Positions 1 through 9,207 are shown, counted from the first letter of the stretch. The stretch: 64,000 nt of DNA from HLUCCA09 sp039822045 (GCA_039822045.1 JBCBMY010000003.1:186001-250000), one strand, 5' to 3'. The notes: generated by a model from the sequence alone, not told the origin. Numbers and translations: made by a program.

Positions 1-51
1 TGCTGACGTCGCCCCTTTCTCGCCCGCCCCGAGCAGGGATGCAACGCAGCC

Positions 52-795
52 TCAACCCCCGGTCGGTTGCACCGTTGGGCCAGGTTCTGGGGGTTCTGAC
101 CGCGCGAGATGGCCGGGCAGATCGGCCGCGGGCTCGCGCCGCGGCGCTTTGACCTGACCCATCAGCCAGATCGGGCCGGCGAAGAGGCGGGAGAGAACGG
201 GGTTCGCGTTGACCTGCGCTTTGATCTTCTCGAACTGCATGACGTCTTCGATGCGCCGGTCGAGGAAGGCCCATGTGGCGGTGTCGCCCTCGCTGGTGTC
301 GCCCAGCCAGTAGAGCACGGTGGCGGCATAGACGCCCGACAATGTCGCCCGCTTGGTGTACCAGTTGATGTCGTCGGAGGTGTCGCCGAGGGCCGTCCAG
401 ATCCGGTCGGCCGTCGTCCAAAGCGCGCGGGAGCCGTCGGCCGCATAAACGGGAAGGGCGAAGAGGGTGGAGCCGCGTCGGACCATCTCCTTGTCTTCGG
501 CGGCCTCAAGTCGGTAGCGCACGGCGGTGGCGATCTTGTCGCGAAAGCGAAGGGTGGTGAGATCCTCGACCTTGAGGCGCCGTTGCATGGCCCGGTCGCC
601 GGCTTCGTGAAACGCGAGCGCCATGTCGACTGCGCCCCGAGGAAAGGCAGCGCGGGCCAGAGCGGTGTCGACGCCCGAGTCCCGGATCGAGGCCCGCAGG
701 GTGGTTTCGCTCCATCCGTCGAACGGAACATGCATCGTTGCGGCCGCAAGCAGCCGCTCGCGCGCCTCGTTGAGTGTCGTTGTCTGATCGGTCAT
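52..795 (-). CDS. COQ9 family protein (ubiquinone biosynthesis accessory)
   Basis: 247-residue protein of the COQ9 family, TetR-fold lipid-binding proteins that help the ubiquinone hydroxylation steps. The C-terminal COQ9 region is recognisable (WTTADRIWTALGDTSDDINW, then YTKRATLSGVYAATVLYWLGD at about residues 130-165). The ATG at 795 was chosen because the longer frame would need a TTG at 834 and AGGTG lies just before the ATG. It is divergent from rpsU, a common alphaproteobacterial arrangement. The family call is firm; the exact role in a bacterium is inferred from mitochondrial COQ9. Confidence 0.88.
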   Translation of the reverse strand: MTDQTTTLNEARERLLAAATMHVPFDGWSETTLRASIRDSGVDTALARAAFPRGAVDMALAFHEAGDRAMQRRLKVEDLTTLRFRDKIATAVRYRLEAAEDKEMVRRGSTLFALPVYAADGSRALWTTADRIWTALGDTSDDINWYTKRATLSGVYAATVLYWLGDTSEGDTATWAFLDRRIEDVMQFEKIKAQVNANPVLSRLFAGPIWLMGQVKAPRREPAADLPGHLARSEPPEPGPTVQPTGG

Positions 796-906
796 CGCAC
801 ACCTGCCGGCGTTGTTGCCTATGTCGGTAGACAAGCTAAGGCGGGGTTGCTATAGGGCCACCTCCTGCACGACATTGACTCTAACCGGAAAGGTGGTGAA
901 CCCCAC

Positions 907-1113
907 ATGCAGGTGTCCGTTCGCGACAACAACGTCGACCAGGCGCTCCGCGCGCTCAAGAAGAAGCTTCAGCGCGAAGGTGTCTTCCGCGAGATGAAGC
1001 TGAAGCAGCATTTCGAGAAGCCGTCGGAGAAGAAGGCGCGCGAAAAGGCCGAGGCGATTCGGCGCGCGCGCAAGCTGGCGCGCAAGAAAGCGCAGCGCGA
1101 AGGCCTTCTGTAA
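907..1113 (+). CDS. rpsU: 30S ribosomal protein S21
   Basis: 68-residue, very basic small-subunit protein needed for translation initiation. It begins MQVSVRDNNVDQALRALKKK and has the arginine/lysine-rich helical tail (ARKKAQREG) of alphaproteobacterial S21, at the usual length. A purine-rich AAAGGTGG sits before the ATG. It is a single-gene unit closed by a strong rho-independent terminator at 1158-1195. Confidence 0.97.
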   Translation: MQVSVRDNNVDQALRALKKKLQREGVFREMKLKQHFEKPSEKKAREKAEAIRRARKLARKKAQREGLL

Positions 1114-1157
1114 GGCGAATCCCCTGGGGCGATTTGTTTTCGCAGTGCGTGCTGTAG

Positions 1158-1195
1158 GGCTCCTGCCTGATCCGGGCCGGAGCCTTTTCATTTTT
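1158..1195 (+). terminator. rho-independent terminator of rpsU
   Basis: GGCTCC at 1158-1163 pairs with GGAGCC at 1179-1184, followed by TTTTCATTTTT. It is placed 45 bases after the rpsU stop. Confidence 0.85.
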
Positions 1196-1207
1196 GCAAG
1201 TTGCAAA
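1193..1207. promoter_or_regulatory. perfect TTTGCAA-G-TTGCAAA palindrome
   Basis: A 15-base perfect palindrome partly overlaps the T-tract of the rpsU terminator, about 197 bases upstream of the surface-protein gene at 1404. TTTGCAA half-sites are known for ScfR/PccR-type short-chain acyl-CoA regulators in this order, but those sites are usually direct repeats, so the link is only a suggestion. The following 1208-1403 is comparatively A/T-rich and holds the promoter region of the next gene. Confidence 0.35.
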
Positions 1208-1403
1208 TGCACACGAACGCCGCTCTCGGCGGATTGATGTGCCCGATGCGGCAACAATCGGCGCACTCCGAGGGGCGAAGCCTGGGTTTCTTTACAACGG
1301 TTTCAGGAAAATTAAGGAAAAGGTTGTGCAAACTCTTCTGGAGCTTGAGGCGACAGTAGAGAGGTGGTACCACAACCATAGATATGCCTGTGCGAGGTCA
1401 GTC

Positions 1404-2054
1404 ATGACGTTCAAGTTTGTCTCTGCGCTTGCCGCCATCGTGGCGCTCGCATCGCCAGTTGCTGCGGCAACTGTGCAATTCGACTTCCGCGCCCAAGATC
1501 CGGGCGACTTCTCGTTCGGCCCCGACATCGCGTTCACGCAGGGCGGGATCAACTTGAACGTGAGCGGCGTGTCGTCCATCGTTGGAGCGGGGCCGGAACT
1601 TGGCCGCTACAGCGACGGTTTGGGCGTGGGCAACGGCAACGAGGCGAACGGCATCGTGAGCCCGGGCCGCGCGCGCATCGGTCTCGCTGAAAGCGTGCTG
1701 CTGGAGTTCACCGAGCTTGTGACGCTTCAGGAGCTGCAGGTGTTCGAGCGCTCGCGCGGTGAGCCCCAGAGCTTCCAGCTGTTTGTCGACGGCGTGGACC
1801 AGGGCAGCTTTTCGTTCGACGGCAGGAACGGCGAGCCGCAAACGATTTCGTTGGGCGACGGCTTCACCGGTGAGTCCTTCCAACTGATCGGCACCGACCC
1901 GGACGTGACCGATGGCGACAATGCCGATCGCCAGGGCTTTGGCCTTGTGACGGCGGCTGTGGAGATGGCACCGATCCCCGTGGGGCCGGCTGCACCACTT
2001 CTGGGCAGCGCCCTGTTGCTACTCGTTCTGCGGGCCCGTCGCAAGCGTTCCTGA
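1404..2054 (+). CDS. VPLPA/PEP-CTERM-type sorted surface protein
   Basis: 216-residue exported protein of unknown function. The ATG at 1404 gives a clean signal peptide (hydrophobic FVSALAAIVALASPVAAA). The C-terminus is a sorting signal of the exosortase class: a short proline motif (APIPVGPAAPLLG), a hydrophobic helix (SALLLLVL) and the basic tail RARRKRS. The middle is beta-rich, acidic and almost free of lysine, as expected of a secreted protein. An exosortase/rhomboid-type enzyme encoded elsewhere would cleave it. No enzyme domain is recognised. Confidence 0.75.
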   Translation: MTFKFVSALAAIVALASPVAAATVQFDFRAQDPGDFSFGPDIAFTQGGINLNVSGVSSIVGAGPELGRYSDGLGVGNGNEANGIVSPGRARIGLAESVLLEFTELVTLQELQVFERSRGEPQSFQLFVDGVDQGSFSFDGRNGEPQTISLGDGFTGESFQLIGTDPDVTDGDNADRQGFGLVTAAVEMAPIPVGPAAPLLGSALLLLVLRARRKRS

Positions 2055-2078
2055 CCCGCGCGACGTAGGATGAACGAT

Positions 2079-2105
2079 GGGGCGCTTCGGCGCCCTTTTT
2101 CGTTT
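2079..2105 (+). terminator. rho-independent terminator after the surface protein
   Basis: GGGCGC-TTCG-GCGCCC hairpin at 2080-2095 (stable TTCG tetraloop) followed by TTTTTCGTTTT, 25 bases after the stop codon. Confidence 0.92.
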
Positions 2106-2231
2106 TCGGGCGGATGCGCAACGACATGCGCGCCCGCCGCTGTGCACACAGCCACACCTCCCTGCGCGCTCATTTGCGGATGGCATGGCCGGGAGATGGA
2201 CCTATGTCCGCGGGACCGCTGAGGAGACACC

Positions 2232-2933
2232 ATGACCGACCTGTCGCACTTCCCCATCACCCGTCGCTGGCCCCCGAAAACGCCGGACCGCATCCAGCTC
2301 TATTCCTTCCCGACGCCGAACGGTGTGAAGGCATCGATCGCGCTCGAAGAGCTCGGACTGGCTTACGAGCCACACCGGGTGACCCTGTCGGATGACGATG
2401 TGCGAAGCCCCGAGTACCTGTCGCTCAACCCGAACAACAAGATCCCGTCGATCATCGATCCGAACGGGCCGGACGGCGAACCGATTGGCCTCTTTGAGTC
2501 CGGCGCCATCCTTCTCTATCTCGCGGAGAAGACCGGCAAGCTTCAGGGCAAAACGGCCTCGGAGCGAGCGGTCATCACGCAGTGGCTGATGTTCCAGATG
2601 GGTGGCATCGGCCCGATGTTTGGCCAGCTGGGCTTTTTCGTGAAGTTCAAGGGTCGGGAGGTGGAGGATCCGCTTCCCCGAACGCGCTACATCGACGAGG
2701 CCAAGCGGCTCTTGAATGTCCTTGAGGGGCGGCTCGAGGGGAGAGACTGGGTGGTCGACGACTTTTCGATCGCCGATATTGCCATCGCACCCTGGCTGCG
2801 GGGACTCAGCTTCTATGGCGCCGAGGACATGGTTGGCTGGGACCAGCTCACTAATACCAAAGCCTACCTCCAGAGGTTCCTCGATCGGCCGGCCGTGCAG
2901 CGGGCCATCAACATTCCGCCCCGGGAGGGGTAG
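2232..2933 (+). CDS. glutathione S-transferase family protein (YfcG/Ure2-like)
   Basis: 233 residues. The N-terminal thioredoxin-fold domain carries IQLYSFPTPNGVKASIALEE, NPNNKIPSI (cis-proline) and ESGAILLYLAE (glutathione-binding Glu-Ser). The C-terminal helical domain contains the conserved DFSIADIAIAPWL turn with its capping Asp. This is the disulfide-reductase-like YfcG/YghU/Ure2 branch. The stop overlaps by one base the GTG start of the hemerythrin gene (TAGTG), so the two are probably translated together, suggesting a redox or stress role. Confidence 0.9.
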   Translation: MTDLSHFPITRRWPPKTPDRIQLYSFPTPNGVKASIALEELGLAYEPHRVTLSDDDVRSPEYLSLNPNNKIPSIIDPNGPDGEPIGLFESGAILLYLAEKTGKLQGKTASERAVITQWLMFQMGGIGPMFGQLGFFVKFKGREVEDPLPRTRYIDEAKRLLNVLEGRLEGRDWVVDDFSIADIAIAPWLRGLSFYGAEDMVGWDQLTNTKAYLQRFLDRPAVQRAINIPPREG

Positions 2934-3520
2934 TGGCCGCGCCGCGCCCCGAATTGCCGCTCGACTGGTCGCTCGAGCGGCGCACGGGGCTGCCGGATGC
3001 GCTGCGCGTGTTGCTTAAGGAGTATCCCAAGGAGGGCTGGGAGCGGGATCCGGGATTTTCGGGGCTGCTCCGCTTCTGGCTCGACCGCCACATCATGTTT
3101 CGCGAGTTGTCGGAGCGCCTGGTTGCCGAAGTGCGCACATTTCTCGATGACCAGGGCGAGGTGGAGCAGCTGAAGGCCAACATCTCGCGCTTCGGTGGGC
3201 TGTTCGTGAACGAGTTGCACGGACATCACCACATTGAGGACGCCCACTACTTTCCCATGCTTGTGCAGCATGATGCGCGTCTTGTACGGGGCTTTGCGCT
3301 CCTTGATGCCGACCACCACGCCATCGACCCACAGCTGAGCATCATCGTGGACGCGGCCAACGGCGTGCTCCGATCCGACGGGGCGGGACTTCGCGATGCG
3401 ACCGCTGCGCTCCAGACCGTGCTGGAGCGCTTCGATGGCCTTCTGAACCGCCACCTGCAAGACGAAGAGGAACTCTGCGTTCCGGTGGTCTTGCGCTACG
3501 GCGAACAGGGGGTCGGCTGA
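2933..3520 (+). CDS. hemerythrin-domain protein
   Basis: 195 residues starting at a GTG that overlaps the GST stop. Histidine/acid clusters on successive helices match a hemerythrin-like four-helix di-iron fold: the stretch ELHGHHHIEDAHYFPML near residue 100, DADHHAID near 125, and NRHLQDEEELCVP near the end. Such proteins bind O2 or NO or serve as iron/redox sensors; which applies here cannot be told. It forms a two-gene unit with the upstream GST. Confidence 0.85.
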   Translation: MAAPRPELPLDWSLERRTGLPDALRVLLKEYPKEGWERDPGFSGLLRFWLDRHIMFRELSERLVAEVRTFLDDQGEVEQLKANISRFGGLFVNELHGHHHIEDAHYFPMLVQHDARLVRGFALLDADHHAIDPQLSIIVDAANGVLRSDGAGLRDATAALQTVLERFDGLLNRHLQDEEELCVPVVLRYGEQGVG

Positions 3521-3523
3521 GCC

Positions 3524-3994
3524 CTATTCGGCTGCGGCCGCCGTTTGCCCTGGTAGCGAGCCGGTCAGCACGTAGCGCAGGATATCGACAACCTGTTCGG
3601 GCTCCTCAGCCACGGCCAGGGCGGCGGCGTCGACCTCTTTCAAAGCGTGCTGGTGCTCGGGCGGGTGCAAGATGATCAGGGATTTGCCAAGCGCGGCGGC
3701 ATAGCCGGCATCAAACGCGGCGTTCCATTGCTTGTATTGCGTTCCAAAGCGAACCACGACGACATCGGCATCGGTGATGCCCTTCCGGGTGCGGATCGCG
3801 TTGACCATGGCCCCCTTATGGTCGTGCCAGTACTTACGCTCCTCGCTGCCGAGGATGGCAACGCCGCAATCATCGCTTGCACCGTGATCCGTGACGGGCG
3901 CGGCGAATGTCACGTCCATTCCCTTGGCGCCGTCGATGATACGCTCGCGCCAATCGGTGTGGATCTCGCCGGAAAGATAGACCTTGAGCGCCAT
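3524..3994 (-). CDS. YtoQ family protein
   Basis: 156 residues. Begins with the YtoQ signature LKVYLSGEIHTDWRERI and keeps ADVVVVRFGTQYKQWNAAFD and KSLIILHPPEH, which resemble nucleoside 2-deoxyribosyltransferase-like folds. No activity is established for this family. The start is supported by an AGGAGGG site. It is the last gene of a minus-strand run polA-ydeI-ytoQ. Confidence 0.88.
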   Translation of the reverse strand: MALKVYLSGEIHTDWRERIIDGAKGMDVTFAAPVTDHGASDDCGVAILGSEERKYWHDHKGAMVNAIRTRKGITDADVVVVRFGTQYKQWNAAFDAGYAAALGKSLIILHPPEHQHALKEVDAAALAVAEEPEQVVDILRYVLTGSLPGQTAAAAE

Positions 3995-4054
3995 GGTGCC
4001 CTCCTGATTTGCCGTCGCTTTGAAGCATAGCGCAGTGCCGGGCCGCCGACACCC

Positions 4055-4633
4055 CTAGCGACGGAACGGCGTTGGACGCTGGCCGGAGGTGGCCGAGCGG
4101 ATGATGTCGTCGATCCGCTTGGTGCGGGTCGGAGCGGTTTTGGCGCGCTTCACCCATTCGAGGGTGCTGCGGCGGATGCTGCGCGGCCAGCCCTCCCAGG
4201 CATCGGTCACGTCGTTCTTGTCGATGGCGGCGGCCAGATCGGGCGGCAGTTCGAGGCGCTCGACATCGTCGAGAAAGGTCCACATGCCGTTGTCCAGGGC
4301 CGTTTGGATTGCCGCTTCGCCGGCCTCCGTCATTGCACCGGAGGCACGCGCCCGCGCCACATGGGCTTCATTGACGGCCGACCATGCCGAGGTGGGATTG
4401 CGAGGAGAGATCCGGCAGGCGGAGCGCTCGGCATCGACCTTGCGCGGCTGCGAATCGACCCAGCCCCAGCACAGAAGCTCCTCGACGAGGGTCTCGTAGG
4501 GCAGGTGGTGGGGCGAGGGCTTCTTCCAGGTCACAAGCCAGACGCTGTGCGCCTGGTCATGATTGTCAGACAGCCAGGCGCGCAGGACCGCCCGGCTTCG
4601 GACCTCGACCACCGGCTCTGCGGGTCTGGACAT
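4055..4633 (-). CDS. YdeI/OmpD-associated family protein
   Basis: 192 residues, starting at MSRPAEP with GGAG six bases upstream. Typical YdeI features: WLSDNHDQAHSVWLVTWKK, ELLCWGWVDS, FLDDVERLELPPDLAAAI and a C-terminal TRTKRIDDIIRSA helix. Function is unknown; related proteins are linked with antimicrobial-peptide resistance or general stress. It lies 41 bases after polA on the same strand. Confidence 0.85.
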   Translation of the reverse strand: MSRPAEPVVEVRSRAVLRAWLSDNHDQAHSVWLVTWKKPSPHHLPYETLVEELLCWGWVDSQPRKVDAERSACRISPRNPTSAWSAVNEAHVARARASGAMTEAGEAAIQTALDNGMWTFLDDVERLELPPDLAAAIDKNDVTDAWEGWPRSIRRSTLEWVKRAKTAPTRTKRIDDIIRSATSGQRPTPFRR

Positions 4634-4674
4634 CTCGGCCTCCGTCCGATGACCGCGAGGAGGGTGCCGGTCGC

Positions 4675-7470
4675 CTAGTGCGCCTCGGCCCAACTGGCGC
4701 CTTGCCCGGCATCGACGACGAGCGGAACCGACAGCTCGACCGCGGGATGCGCCGCGCCCTCCATGACCTCACGCACCGTGCGGATCAGAGGGTCGACGGC
4801 GCCTTCCTCGACCTCGAAGATCAGTTCGTCGTGGACCTGCAGGAGCATTCCCGCGGGCTGATCGCCGAGTGCGCCATCCATGCGGACCATCGCACGTCGG
4901 ATGACATCGGCTGCGGTGCCCTGGATCGGGGCGTTGATCGCGGCGCGTCGGGCAAAGCCGGCGCCAGGGCCTTTCGCATTGATCTCGGGCGTGTGGATCT
5001 TGCGGCCAAAGAGCGTTTGCACGTAGCCGTGTTCCTTCGCGAACTTCACCGTCTCATCCATGTAAGTGCGGATGCCTGGGAATCGCTCGAAGTAGCGGTC
5101 GATGAAGTCCTGCGCTTCAGCCCGCGGGATGCGCAGGTTGCGGCTGAGGCCAAAGGCTGAGATCCCGTAGATCACGCCGAAATTGATCGCCTTTGCCTGT
5201 CGCCGGATGTCCGGTGTCATCTCGTCGAGCGGCACGTTGAACATCTCCGACGCAGTGGCGGCGTGGATGTCCTGCCCCTCGCGGAACGCCTCTTTCAGCG
5301 CGTCGATGCCGGCAATGTGGGCGAGGATGCGCAGCTCGATCTGGGAGTAGTCGAGGCTGACCAGAACGCGGCCCGGCTCGGCGACGAACGCCTCGCGGAT
5401 GCGCCGGCCCTCTTCCGTGCGGACGGGGATGTTCTGAAGGTTCGGGTCGGTCGAGGCAAGGCGCCCGGTGGCAGCGCCCGCAATGGCATAGGAGGTGTGG
5501 ACGCGCCCGGTATCGGGGTTGATGTGATCCTGCAGCGCGTCGGTATAGGTCGATTTGAGCTTGCTGAGGCCGCGCCAGTCGAGCACGCGAGCTGGCAGAT
5601 CGTGCATCGTCGCGAGGTCTTCGAGCACGTCGGCCGGGGTTGACCAGGCGCCGGTCTTGCCGCGCTTGCCGCCTTCGAGGCCCATCTTGTCGAAAAGGAT
5701 CTCGCCCAGCTGTTTGGGGCTGCCGACGTTGAAGGTTTCGCCTGCAAGCTCGTGGATCTCGGCCTCAAGCCCCGCCATCTTTTGCGCAAACGCGTTCGAC
5801 ATCCGCGAAAGCGTGTCACGGTCGACCTTGATGCCGCGCATTTCCATATCGGCGAGCACGGGGATCAGGGGGCGCTCCATCGTCTCGTAGACGGTAGTGA
5901 CCTTGGCACGGTGAAGGCCGGGCTTGAACGCATTCCACAGGCGGAGCGTGACGTCGGCATCTTCGGCCGCGTATCTGGCGGCCTTGTCGATTTCGACTTT
6001 GTCAAAGGTGATTTGGCTTTTGCCCGACCCGATGAGTTCCTTGATCGGGATGGGCTGGTGGCCGAGGTAGCGCTCGGAAAGGGCATCCATTCCGTGGCCA
6101 TGCAGGCCTGCATGCATGGCGTAGGAGAGCAGCATAGTGTCGTCGATCGGATCCAGGTCGACGTCGAGACGGCGCAGGATCTTGGCGTCGTATTTGAGGT
6201 TCTGGCCGATCTTCAGAATCGCGGGATCCTCAAGCATGGGCTTGAGCAGTGCCAGAGCGACGTCGAGCGGCATTTGTCCGTCGGCCAGCGCGTCGTCTGC
6301 GAAGAGGTCGTCTGACCCGCCCTTCTTGTGGGTGAGCGGAATGTAGCAGGCGGCGCCCGGAGCGGTGGAAAGGCACACGCCGACAAGGTCGGCCGTCATC
6401 TCATCCAGGCCCGTCGTTTCGGTGTCGACTGCGACAAACCCCTGAGCGGCGATGCGGTCGATCCAGACCTGTAGCGCCGCCTCATCGCGGACAACCTCAT
6501 AGTCCTCGGGGTTGATCGGAAGCACCTCGGGCTGCTGCTCGCCCGGGTCGTCCTGCTTCGGTTCGACCACGGCGGGCGCATCCACACCCAGGTGATCTGC
6601 GATGCGGCGCGTCAGCGTCCGGAACTCCATCGACGCGAGGAACGCCATCAGCGCGTTGGGCTCGGGATCCTTCACCTCAAGATCGTCGAGGGTGAAATCC
6701 AACGGCGTCTGGTCGTCGAGCAGGACGAGGCGGCGCGACAGGCGGATCTGGTCGGCATGGTCGATCAGCGTTTGGCGGCGCTTGGGCTGCTTGATCTCCT
6801 CTGCGCGCTCCAGAAGTGCGTCGAGATCGCCATACTCGTTGATCAGGGTCGCCGCCGTTTTGACCCCGATCCCCGGCGCGCCCGGCACGTTGTCGACGGA
6901 ATCGCCGGCAAGAGCCTGCACGTCGACCACGCGCTCGGGGCCCACTCCGAACTTCTCCTCCACCTGTTCCACGCCGATGCGGCGGTTCTTCATGGCATCG
7001 AACATCTCGATGCCGCCGCCGACGAGCTGCATCATGTCCTTGTCCGACGAGATGATGGTCACGCGGCCGCCAGCCTCGCGAGCCTGACGGGCGAGGGTGG
7101 CGATGATGTCGTCGGCCTCCCAGCCCTCGATCTCCTCGCAGGCGACGTTGAAGGCGCGGGTGGCCTCGCGCGTGATGGGGATCTGGGGACGCAGATCCTC
7201 GGGCATCTCATCTCTATTGGCCTTGTACTGGTCGTAGATGTCGTTGCGGAAGGTGTGGGAGCCCTTGTCGAAAATCACCGCCGCATGGGTCGGGGCGTCG
7301 GGCCCGTGGTCCTTGACGATCTCGTTCCAGAGCATGTTGCAGAAGCCCTGGACGGCGCCCACAGGCAGGCCATCGGACTTGCGCGTGAGCGGCGGCAAGG
7401 CGTGGAAGGCCCGGAAGATGAAGGCGGACCCGTCGATCAGATGCAGATGATGCCCCGTGCCGAACGCCAT
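4675..7470 (-). CDS. polA: DNA polymerase I
   Basis: 931 residues with all three domains. The 5' nuclease domain (about 1-300) contains DKDMMQLVGG and GDSVDNVPG. The 3'-5' exonuclease is intact: VDTETTGLDE near 348, QNLKYDAKIL and YAAEDADVTLRLW. The polymerase motifs are A (SLDYSQIELRILAHI, about 705), B (RRQAKAINFGVIYG, about 760) and C (LLQVHDELIFEVEEG, about 880). It performs Okazaki-fragment maturation and repair synthesis. GGAGGGG precedes the ATG. It is divergent from the P450. Confidence 0.99.
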   Translation of the reverse strand: MAFGTGHHLHLIDGSAFIFRAFHALPPLTRKSDGLPVGAVQGFCNMLWNEIVKDHGPDAPTHAAVIFDKGSHTFRNDIYDQYKANRDEMPEDLRPQIPITREATRAFNVACEEIEGWEADDIIATLARQAREAGGRVTIISSDKDMMQLVGGGIEMFDAMKNRRIGVEQVEEKFGVGPERVVDVQALAGDSVDNVPGAPGIGVKTAATLINEYGDLDALLERAEEIKQPKRRQTLIDHADQIRLSRRLVLLDDQTPLDFTLDDLEVKDPEPNALMAFLASMEFRTLTRRIADHLGVDAPAVVEPKQDDPGEQQPEVLPINPEDYEVVRDEAALQVWIDRIAAQGFVAVDTETTGLDEMTADLVGVCLSTAPGAACYIPLTHKKGGSDDLFADDALADGQMPLDVALALLKPMLEDPAILKIGQNLKYDAKILRRLDVDLDPIDDTMLLSYAMHAGLHGHGMDALSERYLGHQPIPIKELIGSGKSQITFDKVEIDKAARYAAEDADVTLRLWNAFKPGLHRAKVTTVYETMERPLIPVLADMEMRGIKVDRDTLSRMSNAFAQKMAGLEAEIHELAGETFNVGSPKQLGEILFDKMGLEGGKRGKTGAWSTPADVLEDLATMHDLPARVLDWRGLSKLKSTYTDALQDHINPDTGRVHTSYAIAGAATGRLASTDPNLQNIPVRTEEGRRIREAFVAEPGRVLVSLDYSQIELRILAHIAGIDALKEAFREGQDIHAATASEMFNVPLDEMTPDIRRQAKAINFGVIYGISAFGLSRNLRIPRAEAQDFIDRYFERFPGIRTYMDETVKFAKEHGYVQTLFGRKIHTPEINAKGPGAGFARRAAINAPIQGTAADVIRRAMVRMDGALGDQPAGMLLQVHDELIFEVEEGAVDPLIRTVREVMEGAAHPAVELSVPLVVDAGQGASWAEAH

Positions 7471-7607
7471 GGTGCCCCTCCTCAGTTCGTCAGGGACAGA
7501 GGTATCGCGCGGGCGCGACGCGGTCCAGCATGCAGGGTGCGGTGGACGTCCGCGAGGGGCGGGTCTAGGCTTGTGACGTCGCTGGCGGCGAAGGTGGGTG
7601 GCTCAGG

Positions 7608-8801
7608 ATGTTGACCTTGCGAGACATTCCGCGATCCCCCGATCGTCTGCCCGGGGAGGAGGACTTGCCATACCTGCGCCGGCAGATGGAGCTTGGCCCC
7701 ATCGTGCAAGACCGGATGGGCATGGTCCACACATTTTCGCAGGCGCACTTGCTGCGCTGCCTGACGAGCGATGACACCCGGCAGATTGAAACGGACGTGC
7801 TGCGCTTGCAGGGCATCACGGAAGGACCGGCCTTTCGGATGGCGTCGAACTCGATGCTGTTTGCCAACGACCCCGAGCATCGGCAGAGACGGGCGCCGCT
7901 CGCGCGCGCGTTCGCTTGGAAGATGATCGCCGAGCTTCGGCCCGAAATCCGAGCCGCGGCGGACGAGGTGATTGCGCCGCATCTGGGCGGTCCCGTGGAG
8001 ATGCTGGGGGAGATTGCAGGGCCGTTTCCGGCGCGCGTCCTGGCGCGGGTGATTGGGCTCGACGCAGAGGACCTGCCGCGCTTCACCAGGCTCGTCTATT
8101 CGGCGATCCGGTGCGTCTCGGTCGCCCGAACGGCAGAGTACGAGGAGTCCTCAGCTGATATGGGGCGCCTGTGGGCCGCCATCGAGGCGTTGCTGAACGA
8201 ACGGCGGCGCGCTGGCGGTGAGACCTTTCTGTCGGACTATCTTGCCCGGGTGGAGAGCGGGGACATGACGGCCGACGAGATCGTGGCGCAGATCGTGACG
8301 CTTGTCCTTGCCGGCGCGGATACGACCCGACTTGCCCTAACGGCTATCTTCGCCCGGCTTTTGCAGGAGCCGGAGGCGTGGGCGGCGCTGACGGGCGATC
8401 CCGAGGGTCTGAAGGCTGCGGTCGTCGAGGAAGGGCTGCGCTTTGATCCAATCATTGGTTCGTTGAGCCGGACCGTCCGGACGGCGCACAGAGTTGAGGG
8501 ATACCAATTGCCGGAGGGCGCCATCCTTGGGGCGTTCGTGATCACAGCGACGCGCGATCCGGCGGTGTATGCCGATCCTGACAGGTTTGATGTCGGTCGC
8601 GCCGACCAGCCCAAGCTTCACCCGACCTTTGGCTTCGGCCCGCATCGGTGCTTGGGGGAGGCGCTTGCCCGGACCGAACTTGAGGAAGCACTTGCCGCAC
8701 TCGCCACCCGTGCACCTGCTGCACGACTGGACGGACCACCCCCGACGGTCCGAGGGCTCGGGGCCGTCCGCACGATCGGGCGCCTTGCCGTTTCTCTCTA
8801 G
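7608..8801 (+). CDS. cytochrome P450
   Basis: 397 residues, bacterial class I soluble P450. I-helix oxygen-binding motif LVLAGADTTR (about 230), K-helix ExxR as VVEEGLRFDP, and heme-ligand loop FGFGPHRCLGEALAR with the thiolate Cys near 348. The substrate is not predictable. No ferredoxin or reductase gene is next to it, so redox partners must come from elsewhere. Confidence 0.95.
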   Translation: MLTLRDIPRSPDRLPGEEDLPYLRRQMELGPIVQDRMGMVHTFSQAHLLRCLTSDDTRQIETDVLRLQGITEGPAFRMASNSMLFANDPEHRQRRAPLARAFAWKMIAELRPEIRAAADEVIAPHLGGPVEMLGEIAGPFPARVLARVIGLDAEDLPRFTRLVYSAIRCVSVARTAEYEESSADMGRLWAAIEALLNERRRAGGETFLSDYLARVESGDMTADEIVAQIVTLVLAGADTTRLALTAIFARLLQEPEAWAALTGDPEGLKAAVVEEGLRFDPIIGSLSRTVRTAHRVEGYQLPEGAILGAFVITATRDPAVYADPDRFDVGRADQPKLHPTFGFGPHRCLGEALARTELEEALAALATRAPAARLDGPPPTVRGLGAVRTIGRLAVSL

Positions 8802-8828
8802 GGGTTCATTCGTCGGGCATGGTGCCCG

Positions 8829-8864
8829 GCCGCTCTTGGACGCAGAGCTTGTATCAAGAGCGGC
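8829..8864. terminator. bidirectional hairpin between P450 and zinc-finger gene
   Basis: Perfect 10-bp stem: GCCGCTCTTG at 8829-8838 with CAAGAGCGGC at 8855-8864, between the convergent stop codons at 8801 and 8890. There is no T-tract, so it may act as a 3'-end stabiliser rather than a full terminator. Confidence 0.6.
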
Positions 8865-8889
8865 TCACTCGGCGTCCCCGCGGCCGGGA

Positions 8890-9099
8890 TCACTCCGCGG
8901 CGGTATCCTCGAGCCAGTCCTGGTGGATGAATTTCCGGTCGCAGTAACCGCATTCAACACACCCGGTCGATGGGCTGATCGAGAGCCATACGCGGGGATG
9001 ACCCAGCGCGCCTTCGCCACCATCGCACGAGATGCGCATCGTGTTGACAACGATGACCTCGGGCGGGGCGGGGGCGTGTGGTCCGTGGCGGGGGCGCAT
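8890..9099 (-). CDS. zinc-finger domain protein (NDUFS6/zf-CHCC type)
   Basis: 69 residues. The zinc site is visible: CDGGEGALGH (C-x8-H), then CGYC near the end followed by DRKFI, the pattern of mitochondrial complex I subunit NDUFS6 and its alphaproteobacterial homologues. The start is the ATG giving MRPRHGPHAP; the frame is open much further upstream but that part runs antisense through the next ABC ATPase gene and is not coding. Likely a complex I assembly factor or subunit. Confidence 0.85.
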   Translation of the reverse strand: MRPRHGPHAPAPPEVIVVNTMRISCDGGEGALGHPRVWLSISPSTGCVECGYCDRKFIHQDWLEDTAAE

Positions 9100-9207
9100 C
9101 GTGTCGATCCTCGGGGCTGGCTTGTCGGTGCGGGCCGTGGGGCGTAGGTTGCGAGCGAGCATAGCAAGGCGCCCGGTCTGGGCAAGGGCAACGGAGGCAG
9201 CGCGGCA

